64,000 nucleotides of DNA from Tremella fuciformis (lineage: Eukaryota > Basidiomycota > Tremellomycetes > Tremellales > Tremellaceae), in contig CP136492.1 of NCBI GenBank assembly GCA_032768795.1, positions 868,001 through 932,000 on the forward strand, in the 5' to 3' direction. The translations under genes and the position numbers were made by a program. Below are positions 45,623 through 55,904 of this stretch, in pieces; position 1 is the stretch's first letter, and every line of letters starts with the position of its first letter. A model generated the notes under the pieces. The model had not been told where the DNA came from. It was given only the letters and a program-made list of their open reading frames with translations, and did not search any database.

Positions 45623-47539
45623 ATGGCTTGGGCGTCGAGCTCGAAAGCCCGCTCTCTGGGCGCTCGGTCGGTACCCCTCCTGTCCGCGGTGACAGTCTCA
45701 TACGGAGTCTATACCTACCACACGTCGTCCCCTATCCGCAATGACGAGGCGGAGGCGAAGCCCACTCCTCCCGCCAAGAGACCTCTCGCCTACATCTCTT
45801 CGTCCAGCCCGTACACTCCAGTAGGATGGGGATCAAATCGACACATGACCCTCCTTCCCGATCCTCTCGTTCCGACGCTGAAGAAGCCGACACCTCTCGT
45901 ACAACTGGGTTCTACTCCACTGAGGGATATGGTGATTGCCGAGAAGTACGGGGCTTGTGTGGACGCTCGAGGAGACTGCTGGATGTGGGGAGCAGGATAT
46001 GATCCGTCCGGACAGCTTGGCAGGAGTCTACGCGGCAAGGTCATCTTTCATGAACAAAATCTGTCCGTCGGCTGATTCTCCCAGAAAATCCGAAAGCTCG
46101 CGACCGGACCTGCAAAAGTCTACGCGCTAAGTAAGAGTGGGCGGCTATATGTTGTCTCTGCATCCAAGGCGTTCCAAGATCATCGTCTGGATAGAAGAAG
46201 CCGGTCGTGGTGGTCGCTGTTGTGGCCGTTCAACACCGATCCTGGGGTGGACTTTGTGGAATTGCAGGCAGAAGGAGGTCTCAAAAGAGGCGAACACTGG
46301 GAAAACTTGTCCACCGGTACCCATCACTTGCTGGCGGTGACGAACAAAGGACGCGCCTTCTCATTGCCGATTTCCCCTGCTGGCAACTCACATCGTCAAC
46401 TCGGCACCCGCCAGACCCTTGAGACCCCTCCCGTCGACGATTCCTCAGCGGCGTCTCTCATCGCCTCTGGCCCCAATCTACCGCCAGAAGCAGATCCCCG
46501 CTACGCTACCACTCTGACTCCAGTACCTTCGCTTGTAGGCATACAGATCGCTCAGGTTACGGCGTCGGATCGGTCTTCGTTTGTTCGTACGCCTGGCGGT
46601 CGAGTCCTAGGATTCGGAGCGAATGAGCTGGGCCAGATCGGACTGGGACCAAATGCCATTGTCGATATCGTGCAGACACCAGTGGAAGTGGTACTGGCCC
46701 GCAATTATCCTGGTGGAACCTCGGTCAAGTGCCTGGATGTATATGCAGGAGCCCAGACGACCATGTTCGTGGTTGAGAGCCAAAAGCCAGGAAAGAGTCC
46801 GGTTGTGGATCTTTTATCGTGCGGCAACGGGATCAGCGGTGCACTGGGCAATGCGATGTGGAGTTCGGCTATGGGTCAGCCTGTCAGGGTAAAGACGTGA
46901 GAGGCGCCTACCTCAGCCAGATTTCCATGCTGATAGATAGTGTGAGCGGCTTGCAAGAATGTGAGGCTTGGCGCTATCTCTCCGTGCTGACTTCATAGAC
47001 TCCGAAAAGGAGAATGCGTTCCTCCCCCTGTCCATCCATTCGATCTCCGTTAGCCCGTCTCCATGGACACACGCATTCGCCGTCCTCGACACAGTCAGTC
47101 AAGCCGACGAGAGAGGCGTGAAGGAAGGGCGATACGGCAAGGACGTCATGGTCTGGGGAGGAAATGGTGGGTGCCAGTGACCCCAGGGAGGATGTTCGCT
47201 CAGATTTTAGCCGACTATCAATTGGGAAATGGCAAACGATCAAGCTTGGCAGTTCCGCAGCACCTGCCACCACTGCTGCAGAGCTCTGCAGACAAAGAAG
47301 GCCTTAGCAACACCGCCGAGTCAGGAATCAACTCGGGAGCGGTATGCCGTCTGTCTACCGGCTGTTCAAGACTGATTCTCCAGCTTACTCATATGCCGCA
47401 TTTCCGTTTGCAGCTGCATCAGGGCCGAGCTGACGCGTACGACCTGAACGGCAAGCTGATCAAGCGCAAGGTCAAGTGCGAGGAGACTGTAGTGGCGGGC
47501 TACAGTGCCAGCGTCTTGTATAACAAGATTCTTGATTAG
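45623..47539 (+). CDS. FMP25-like mitochondrial RCC1-repeat protein
   Basis: A mitochondrial inner-membrane protein related to yeast Fmp25, which is needed for respiratory complex III assembly. From ATG 45623 the N-terminus (MAWASSSKARSLGARSVPLL) is basic, followed by a hydrophobic stretch LSAVTVSYGVYTY that may be its anchor. RCC1-type blades follow: YGACVDARGDCWMWGAGYDP, VYALSKSGRLYVVSASKAFQ, LLAVTNKGRAFSLPISPAGN, RSSFVRTPGGRVLGFGANEL with GQIGLGP, TTMFVVESQ, LLSCGNGISGALGNAMWSSA, and DVMVWGGN paired with YQLGNGKRSSLAVPQHLPPL. It ends VAGYSASVLYNKILD at 47539. The order and inserted loops resemble Fmp25 more than nuclear RCC1. About five introns. Confidence 0.82.
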
Positions 47540-48198
47540 GCAGCTATGTGGGCCGACGACAGCCATGTGGCACTATCGCTGTGGCGGTGTATGCAATAGT
47601 CGCCACTCGTCACTTCCTTGACGACGGTCGCCATGTTTCCAAGGCTTGTCGAGGTGATTAAGCTACCGCTGCGCTCATCGGATACCAAAGGATGCAAGCG
47701 AAACCTCCAAATATGATCCACGACACTAATGACAACCGAGCAAGGCCCTCGATTCCAGCTGCTGCGCATCGCTGTGGAGCGGTGGAAGGAGCCACCGAAT
47801 CACGACGACAACGGCGTCCGTCGTTCAGACCAAGCACCGCTGACTAGTCTCGATCACAAGTCGTTGCCGAAATGGACGATCGTCGTCCTCGTGACTGCGC
47901 CGCAATTGACGGGCACCCACCCCGAAACGCCTCGTCGCGATGTCCCGAATGTTTGAGGGTCGGCTGCGCTTTGAGACCGTTCATAATAGCTGACCTGCTG
48001 AAGCCTATAAGAAGAGCTCTCACCGGTTCTGACCATGTTCACTCACTCTTCAACTTCGTCTGCCTCTCTTCTCTACTTTTTCTGTTTCTTTTGGGCCGAG
48101 CCCTCTGCTTGCTTCTTCGTCTCTTCTGCCTGGCGCAGCTTTTCTCCCTCCCCAGCCCAAGCTATTCGATACACTAGCGTGCTCTTTCATTCGACAGC
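47540..48198. other. Intergenic, promoter of secreted protein gene
   Basis: About 660 bp. The last 170 bp before ATG 48199 are strongly pyrimidine-rich (CT tracts at about 48030-48165), common just upstream of highly expressed fungal genes. No gene seen. Confidence 0.5.
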
Positions 48199-49200
48199 AT
48201 GCGGTCCCACGTCCTTACATCCCTGTTCGTTGTTGTCCCCGCGCTCGTCAGCGGCCTGTACATTCCAGGCTCTGTTCCGGCCGACCAGAGCAACAAGCGC
48301 GCAAAGCTGCCAAGAGCTGTGAGTTGAACCCCAAGCTTCATTACTGCTATTTAGATCTCGATATCGCAGACTCATATCACAGGCCATCAAACGCCACTAT
48401 GAGGCGTCCGATCTGGCTCAGCGCGATATTGGTTCCAGTACCGGTAATGCTTGGGCAAGGCGGCACCACAACGGCAACGGCAACGGTGGCAACGGCGGTA
48501 ACGGCAACGGGAATGGTGGCAATGACGGTAACGGTAACGGGAATGGCGGCGGACAAGCGGCCGCTGGGACCGATGCGGCTGCCGCGGCAACAGCCAGCGC
48601 CACCGATGCTACGGGCGTGAGTAGACCCGGAGGCCCAAATTGGAGGCCCAGATTGAGCGCTGATTCCAGGCTGCGACCGCTGCTGTCACTGCCGCTGTCG
48701 CAACAGCTACCGACGACACGGCTTCCGCTGCGGTGACTGATGCGACCGCTACCGATACCGCTGCTGCAGCAACTGCAACAGACGCCAGCGCGACCAACGG
48801 GGTAAGCCGTCTCAGGTACCGTCCCCAACCTCAGCAGCTGATCTGGTAGACCGACACGTCACTCGTCGCCTCGGCGTCTAACACTACCACTGTCGCAACA
48901 GGAGACACAACCAACAGCACGGCCACCGACGTGGGCAGCACCACCAACGGCACCACCACGACCACTACAACTGGCAACGGCAACGGCAACGGGAATGGCA
49001 AACACCACAAGGGCGGTAACGGCAACAACAACGCCAATGTCGGAGGCGCGCAGGCTGCGGTCGCTACGGCGGGTGCGACTGCCGCTGCCGGGGCTGATGC
49101 GGGTGGGGCAGCGGCGGGAGGTGCTGGAGGCGCGTTGGCCAGTGTTGTAGACGGTCTTCTGTCTCAAATTGAGGCGAAGCTCGGAGGTGCGGCGCAGTGA
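48199..49200 (+). CDS. Secreted low-complexity Ala/Thr/Gly/Asn-rich protein
   Basis: The ATG at 48199 begins a signal peptide (MRSHVLTSLFVVVPALVSGL) followed by a KR/KRAK site that could be cut by a Kex2-like protease. After an intron ending near 48380, AIKRHYEASDLAQRDIG leads to a repeat of about 15 Gly-Asn units. Next come two Ala/Thr/Asp-rich exons (AATAAVTAAVATATDDTAS, TDTAAAATATDASATN) and an exon with NSTATDVGSTTNGTTTTTTT and a second Gly-Asn run. The C-terminal Ala/Gly segment ends LASVVDGLLSQIEAKLGGAA, an amphipathic helix. Three introns. Candidate N-glycosylation sites (NTT, NST, NGT) and many Thr suggest a glycosylated wall or surface protein. No GPI signal is obvious. Function unknown. 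Confidence 0.8.
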
Positions 49201-49488
49201 CCCCCGACGCTGACCAAGGACGATGCAAGTGCGCAAACAGCTGTAAACAACTAGGAAATGCCCATGTATACGATAGCAGTGGTCTTGACAGCATGACCCC
49301 ATTTTAGATGCTGACTGCCCTGCTTCAGCCGGACTAGTCACGGATCTCCTCGGCAAAAAATAGCTATGCATTGACTTTCGATGTTCAAGTGATCTATTGG
49401 CTTTCTGAGCCATTCTAAGCTTGCATTCCGATGTTGATTTCCTTTTCATTGTCCGGCTATTCCCCTCGAGCACCAAGCTCAAGCTTTC

Positions 49489-51240
49489 TGTGGCCACATG
49501 TCTGTGTGCGAAATGACCGGTCTGCAGACATCAGTATGGCGCAAGTGTATAGCAAACACCACTGACTCGATCTTCCTCGAGATCGGGGCATGTATAGCTT
49601 GGTGAGAGGGAACCCCCTCAATCCGGTGGAAGCCATTGAGGTTCTTATGAGCAGTGATCTGGAAGACCGAGGCAGAGCCCTGTCGAGAGATACTACGAGG
49701 TCAACTTGTTTCATGAGGTATCCGTCCCACTTACATGACAGAGTAGGCCAAGAAGTACACCCAGATCCGGTACCACCTGATGCCGTACTTCTCAACGACC
49801 TTGTCTTTGTTCGATACCCAGTTAAGATACCACCGGTAAATGGTAGCCGAGTAATGTACACCGAGCACGTCGACCGACTTTATCTCGAAGTTGGCGGACT
49901 CGAGCTTTGAAATGACCCATCCGAGAGGCAGAGAAGCATCGGCGCCCGGGAACACATACTTGTTCATGCTGACATGTCAGCCAGAAGCCACTTCAGCACG
50001 CCTTCTTGCTCACAAAAGTCCCCAGACCAGATCCTCGAATTGCCAGCAGGTACGAATGCCGGCAACCTGGAAAACCAAAATGCCATCATCGGCGAGGAGA
50101 TCATACACTTCCTTCAAGAATTGGCTGTAACGACGAATCCCGACGTGCTCGGCCATCTCCAGGCATGAGATCTTGTTGTAGTATCCCTTTTCTTTGGGCA
50201 AGTCGCGGAAGTCGGTGCATAAAATACGAGCTTGGCTCTGCGGAACACCGTTTTCCTGCAAGCGCTGGTTGCCAAAGGCTGTCTGCTCTTTCGCAAGAGT
50301 CACTAACAGGTGAGCTTCAACACTCCAATTATACTCATACTCACCTCCAGTCACATCACATCCATAATTTTTGGCAGCGTGGGTTGTGAGGGTGCCCCAC
50401 CCGCAACCAATGTCCAGCATTCGGTCCGTCTCCTTCAGGGCTAGCTTCTCACAGACCATGGTCATTTTATTATCCTGCAACTCCTCAAGAGTCTCCATCC
50501 GGTTGATATCGGAGATGACGCCGCTGGTGTACACCATGCGGGGACCTAAGAACCACGAGTAGAAGTCGTTACCTCGGTCGTAGTGGTCGCGGACTTGTTC
50601 TTCATCCTGCGAGGCAGTGTGCATGACAACTTCGGGGATGAGGTTGGTGAATACGTATTTGAAAAGCTGAACTCAGCAAGGTCAACGACAAGTGAGACTT
50701 TGACTGACAGCTGGAGTGAACTCGAAGGAGGCCCAATCATGTCGGTACTCCATGACCTCGAGCACGTCCCCCTTGAACTCGACTTTGCCGTCAAAGTAGG
50801 CATCGTGAAAAACCTGCATGGGTATCTTCTTGCCAGTGTACCTCCTCTTCAGACTGTCGTTGAGGAAGTCAAAATAGTGGCTCTGTGGCTTGCCCGGCAG
50901 TGGGACCTTCTCGTTGAGACGAGCACCGTATTTCGAGGAGACGATCCAGTAGGCAGCGGTCAGGGGCAAGAACAGCAGGATAACGGAGAAGAAGTAAAAA
51001 GTCCAGGAGGTCCTGAAAGGGAGAAGCTTTCCCAGAAGCCATGGCACCACGATCACTATGGCTGCTAGCTGGTAGTTCGAGAACGACGCATTGCCCTCCG
51101 CCGGCAGGGGTGCGTTGGCAATGGCGGGATAGTTGGTGCTGCCACGTCAGCTGTGACGCGAACGTGTGAGAAACAACTGACGTCGAGAATGTCTTACTCG
51201 GCTCGACGACTCCATCGGTCTTTTGTGTTTGCTCAGACAT
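49489..51240 (-). CDS. Sphingolipid C9-methyltransferase (cyclopropane-fatty-acid-synthase-like)
   Basis: This enzyme adds the C9 methyl group to the sphingoid base of fungal glucosylceramide, using S-adenosylmethionine at the ER membrane. From ATG 51240 (MSEQTQKTDGVVEPSKTF), an intron leads to NYPAIANAPLPAEGNASFSN and two adjacent membrane helices (AAIVIVVPWLLGKLL; YFFSVILLFLPLTAAYW). Then come GKVEFKGDVLEVMEYRHDWA, HYDRGNDFYSWFLGPRMVYT and the SAM site RMLDIGCGWGTLTTHAAKNY. An intron separates this from VTLAKEQTAFGNQRLQENGV, and then CLEMAEHVGIRRYSQFLKEV, FVFPGAD-type and VHYSATIYRWYLNWVSNKD segments follow. The C-terminal exons end ISHTDMWPQKA at TGA 49489-49491. The order is exactly that of the fungal enzyme, which Saccharomyces lacks. 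Divergent from the SANT gene. Confidence 0.92.
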
Positions 51241-51495
51241 GATGCTCGCAGGCAGGTCAGAAAGTACTACTGCTGCGCGAATGAAGGATACCAACGCGCA
51301 CTGGATTATTCACTGCCGAGCAACTGAGCCCAACACGTCATTTCGGGCCGGCCGTTATCAGATCCCGTTCCTCCTCGTGGTGGCGGGCGGGGCTCTCGAG
51401 AGAAGTCAGTCGCGCATCAGCCTCGGCGGCAAATACCATTTCAACCTCATTTCTACTCTTCTTCTTGTATCGGTCGGCTCAGATCGTGACGACGG

Positions 51496-54400
51496 ATGGC
51501 CACCCTACGGTCTACCCAGCAGCGCCGATGGCAGGGGCTGCAGCCGTCAGAGTCCTTATCGGAAAGCGAGGGAGCGTTGAACGTCTCGTCGCAAACATTC
51601 CCTTCAAGCTCTGGCATCCGTCGATCTGAGCGGACCCAGCAACCGTCGAGCAGTCGGCATGCTTTCACCTCAAAGTCGTCTCGAAAAGTACGAGAGACGA
51701 CTCATACCTCAACCTCTCGTCCCACCCGATCGCATGCGCGAAATTCTCCTCACGGTGCCGGCTACAATGTATCGGAAGCCAGGAGCTCCTCGATGGTGCA
51801 GCGACAACCCAGCGTGCGCCCATCTTTGACGGGCAATCAGCTGGATGTGATGACGATCCAACACCGTGCTAGATATGTAGCAAGCGTAGCAGCGGACTGC
51901 TTGCAGCAAATGGTCAGCGCGGAGCTGGACGGGCAGGACAGATCTAGGTGGGAACCGGTCTGGCAATCTCTTGTGGGTATGTATGTGCCTTTCCCCACCA
52001 ATGAAGTCCCATGGAGCACTCAGCTCACGAGCAGCAATAAGACAAGCATATATCTTTCCCGCGTACTCGCCCCCCTTCCCCACGCTTGGCGACCTGATCG
52101 ACTCTTTCGACCCTCACATCCAGTCGAGTTTCGACTTTGCAGCACTTGGCCGGGCGAACGGAATTTCTAGCCTTGCGACATTCGTCTACACCGTCATCTG
52201 TCCAGAAGAAGCTGCAAGTCTTCTCCTAGAAGTCGAGTCAAGCGAGGATGATTTCATGCCTCCTCAGACAACCCGCAAAGGGAAGGCTCGAGAGATGAAT
52301 GCAGGCGCAAGGATGGCGGTCAAGAGGCGAAACCGGATGCTTCATTTGGCGTGGAAGAAATTCTGGCTCGTCGTTGTGCCTCTCAACCTTCGATCAGACG
52401 ATACTGCTCTAAGACTGTGGCTTGATTTCGCTACCCAGGTGTGTGCGGCTTCCAACCGCGAATGCTTGTTTACTCCTAGATCTATCTGCGATTTGACTGT
52501 GTCCACGTAGACCATGGCTCCCCTGCACGCGGACTTCCATCTCGATCCGAGGGTCTCACAGACTTATTCTCGGCCTCTGCGATCAGTCGGCACGGACGAT
52601 GGGGCGCCGGTCCTGCTACGCCGTCCCGGACCGAGACAGAGGAAAAGAGGGTCGTGCAGGCAAGGTGGAAACTGCTCGCTCGGCGCCGACATAAAGAGGT
52701 ACGTATTTCTTCGCACTCTTACAGACGCTGACACTCCAGCTACTAAAGCCCGCGGCCGACCAAAAGTTCCCGTACACTTCCTTCCGCCAAAACATGATAG
52801 CCTTCATTGAATCTGCAATCTTGCCAAGCATTGTCGATAGTCCCGTGAGTCTGCTCGAATCCGAAGGACAAATTCCTCATCACAGACGAAGGCCCCTTTG
52901 CCCCTTGCTCCAGACAGCGAGACGTCCTCGCTAGAAGACACGGATTTCGAAAATCGTCCACTGGGCGGAAGACTCAATGCGAGGCATGACATTACCAGCA
53001 GTGCTTCCAATACCGTTTCCGATTCAGATGTCGCCGGAGCTGGGAAGTCCCCGGCCGACGCCGATCCAGATGACCAGGCGTTCGTCACGGAGTCGCGCTT
53101 CGATCGAGACATGTTCGCTGAGCTGGCGGCCGAGATGGAGGCCGAAGAGCTGGCAGCAACCCCGAGAGCCAGGCGTGTGATAGGCTTGGGGCTGGACAGC
53201 GAACAAGACTCAGAGCGGCGAGCACACCAGGCGCGGAATACTGTCTCCAGGCCAAGGGACTGGAATCGCCCCTCTCCCTCTGCATTCGATTTCCGTCGTC
53301 GTCAAAGCGATGCACAACAGATTGCCTGGGACTCACCGGCTGAGTCGAGGGAGAATACTCCACGTAGCCGAATCGGTGCGACCATGAGACGAGACATCGC
53401 CCAGATGACGACACCACGAAGGATACGGGATCCGTCAAAGACGCCGCGAGCTTATCAGCACCTTATCCTACCGGTTTCGACTCTTCGCCAGTCTTTCTCG
53501 TCTCCTAGATCGGACTCCCGCCTTTCAAAGCGAACCGACAAGATTTCTCGGCGGTCCCTGCCGCCGCCCCAAGCGCATTCGTCTTCCCTGCATGTCGAAG
53601 GCAGTCATGGGATGGAAGGCGAGGATAATGTCCACGACCTCCTGCCGTCCACGCAGGATATGGCCGGCTTTGGTACCACCAGAGAGACCCGTACTCCCCC
53701 TGCTCGCGAAAGCTTGCTTGATCTCCTACCTTCCACACAGGACCTGCATGCCATCGGCGGACCGAAGCGAGCGCGAGTGGCGCTGCAGCACGTCACCCCG
53801 CCGCCTCTCCCTCAGCTAGACCTGCCTTCGACGCAGAGCTTACACGATGAGTTTGGTCCACTTGCCAGTAAATCACGCCATATCGCACTGGCCGCGGAAG
53901 CACTCGTTCTGCCACACTCCCAGGATCTGTTGAACGATTTTGGTCAACCTCATTCGTTGTCGAAACCCGCCGAATCGCGGCACAAGCCGCCCTTCTCGGC
54001 AGCCATGGTCGTAGAGGGCAATGACGACCCTACTTCGAGCTCGCATAAAGGCGAACAACCGGTAATCCCCCTCTCAGCAAACACGGGGGTTCAACAATCG
54101 TTTGCCGCTCAGCCTCCGACGGTGCCATCAGCTCTGCCTCAAGTCATTTCGTCTTCATTCAAGACGCGAGACAGACACGTTCAAGATGCTCGGGAGTTCG
54201 CTTCTCCTGATATAGCTGACGACCAAGAGGATCGTGCGCTGATTCGCACGCCCACCACCCCAATGATGCCTTTGACGCAAATGGACCTACCGGGGACGCA
54301 GCCCGAAAGTGAAACGGGTCTGTCGGTCCGGCGCACCCCACGGGATCTGCTCGCCCTTCCCAGCTCAGCTCGATCTCGACCGCTTCCGGTGCGCGCAACT

Positions 54401-55724
54401 TCTGTGGCGTCCTCTTCGAATCGAATGCATACTTTGCCCCTTGCATCGTCAGTACCGACCCGGGCGTCGAGTGGGGTTCGACCAGCTCACATGCGACCGA
54501 CTCCAAGAGTTCCGGACGAAGACTTGTATTTGGTTGACGCCGACAGCTCTCCGCTAGACCCAGATCCTAATTTCGTGATCCCGCGCAATCATGTGGCCCA
54601 TCCCTCAACAATTCATGGACGAATCGAGGGCCATCTGTCCAGTTATTGCCGCATCTCTGGGAAGCGCAAGTGGACAAGAGATGAGGAGCTTTTACTCTAC
54701 AGGACCGTACAGAAGGTCCCAATGTCCGAGGAATACCCTTTGAAGGTCGTCTGGTATCTGTACGGCGAGCATGGCGTTGTCTCGCACATGCTTGAGCAAT
54801 TCAATCCACAACACATGAAAGACAAGATGCGTGTCATCGTCAACAGGCGGATCAATAATCGACAGCCTGTGGTGGGCAGGGCAAGGCATTGGCTCCCGAC
54901 GTGGCACGATGGGAAAGCAGAATACATGCGGGAGGCCGAGGAGTTCTGGAAACAAGAACGAGCCATGCACCAGCACGAAGACAATACAGACTCGGACAGC
55001 ACTGGACCGGCAGATGGACCGGCAAATGACGAGAGCGGGGAAGAACATGGCGACGACGTCTTCTACGATGCTGTAGACGACACCGGGCAGATCGCAGCGA
55101 GTCAGACTCGTCATCAAATTCAACGGCCGTCGGTCCGTGACAACGCAAGTCGCACTTTCTTTTGCCAACAAAAGCTGACAAGTCCAGGTCATTATTGAGA
55201 TTCCTGTTCGACCCAAAAGACGGGGAAATACCCAAATGATAGCCTCCACGCCCCGTGAGAGGAGAATGCTCACTAGAGCGTCCCGGCGCGAAGCGCCACC
55301 TTCGGCTTTGAAGCAAGAATCCCGGCCTGACCCTTCAGCTGTCCCTGCTACGACGAGAAGGAAAAATTCAGCGCAAAACGAACCAAGACCCGCCCCCGAG
55401 GCAGTCCAGCGAGCCAGACGATCTGCGCCACTTCCAAAGCGAAAGCGTCCGCGAGCAGTGGCGAAGGCTCCTATACCTGCACGACAACTCAGGAGTTCTG
55501 CCCCTCGGTCTCCTGTCCTGCCTCCAAACGTGGACTCCGGCTCCGCCTCACCGGCACGTCAAGGATCCCGTCAATTGGGTCAAATCGACGAGGAAGTAGA
55601 AGATGCCGAGCTGGACCAGTTCAACAGTGACGAAGAGGGCGAGCCAGAGATCGACTCGCAGGCAGACTACATCCGGGTACGACACGCGATGATTCGCCAG
55701 CGAGTACTGCGCGATGGCGACTGA
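51496..55724 (+). CDS. Large SANT/Myb-like chromatin protein with repeated PSTQ motifs
   Basis: Roughly 1,250-1,300 aa over about six exons from ATG 51496. The N-terminus is disordered (Ser/Arg rich), then a helical region (QHRARYVASVAADCLQQMVS; FPTLGDLIDSFDPHIQSSFD; RRNRMLHLAWKKFWLVVVPL). The long exon at about 52880-55130 carries an acidic stretch and several similar motifs: LLPSTQDM, LLPSTQDL, LPSTQSLH, LPHSQDLL and LPGTQPE (53,637-54,305). A single SANT/Myb-type domain follows: KRKWTRDEELLLYRTVQKVP, VVWYLYGEHGVVSHMLEQFN, and QHMKDKMRVIVNRRI, whose last helix resembles the L-K-D-K-x-R 'telobox' of telomere and TTAGGG-repeat binding factors. The last exon (VIIEIPVRPKRRGN onward) is basic with an acidic end. 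I infer a DNA-binding chromatin or telomere factor; the exact family is not recognised. Confidence 0.7.
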
Positions 55725-55904
55725 TGGCGGTCTTTCGAATACTTCATTGGGGAGATGGCTTCTTGACGACGTGAATTAATTATCTGATGGGCAAGCAATT
55801 CCGGAGCACATGCATATGTTGTGTGTAGTCGTGTATGCAGGGCATTAAGGTCATTCGAAAGCCAACGAGACGGACAGTATTATGTAAGCGCAACAAAGTG
55901 ATGA

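Noticed and set aside
48418..48828. Minus-strand frames rich in Val/Ala/Leu or Arg/His
   Set aside because: Antisense of the repetitive secreted-protein gene.
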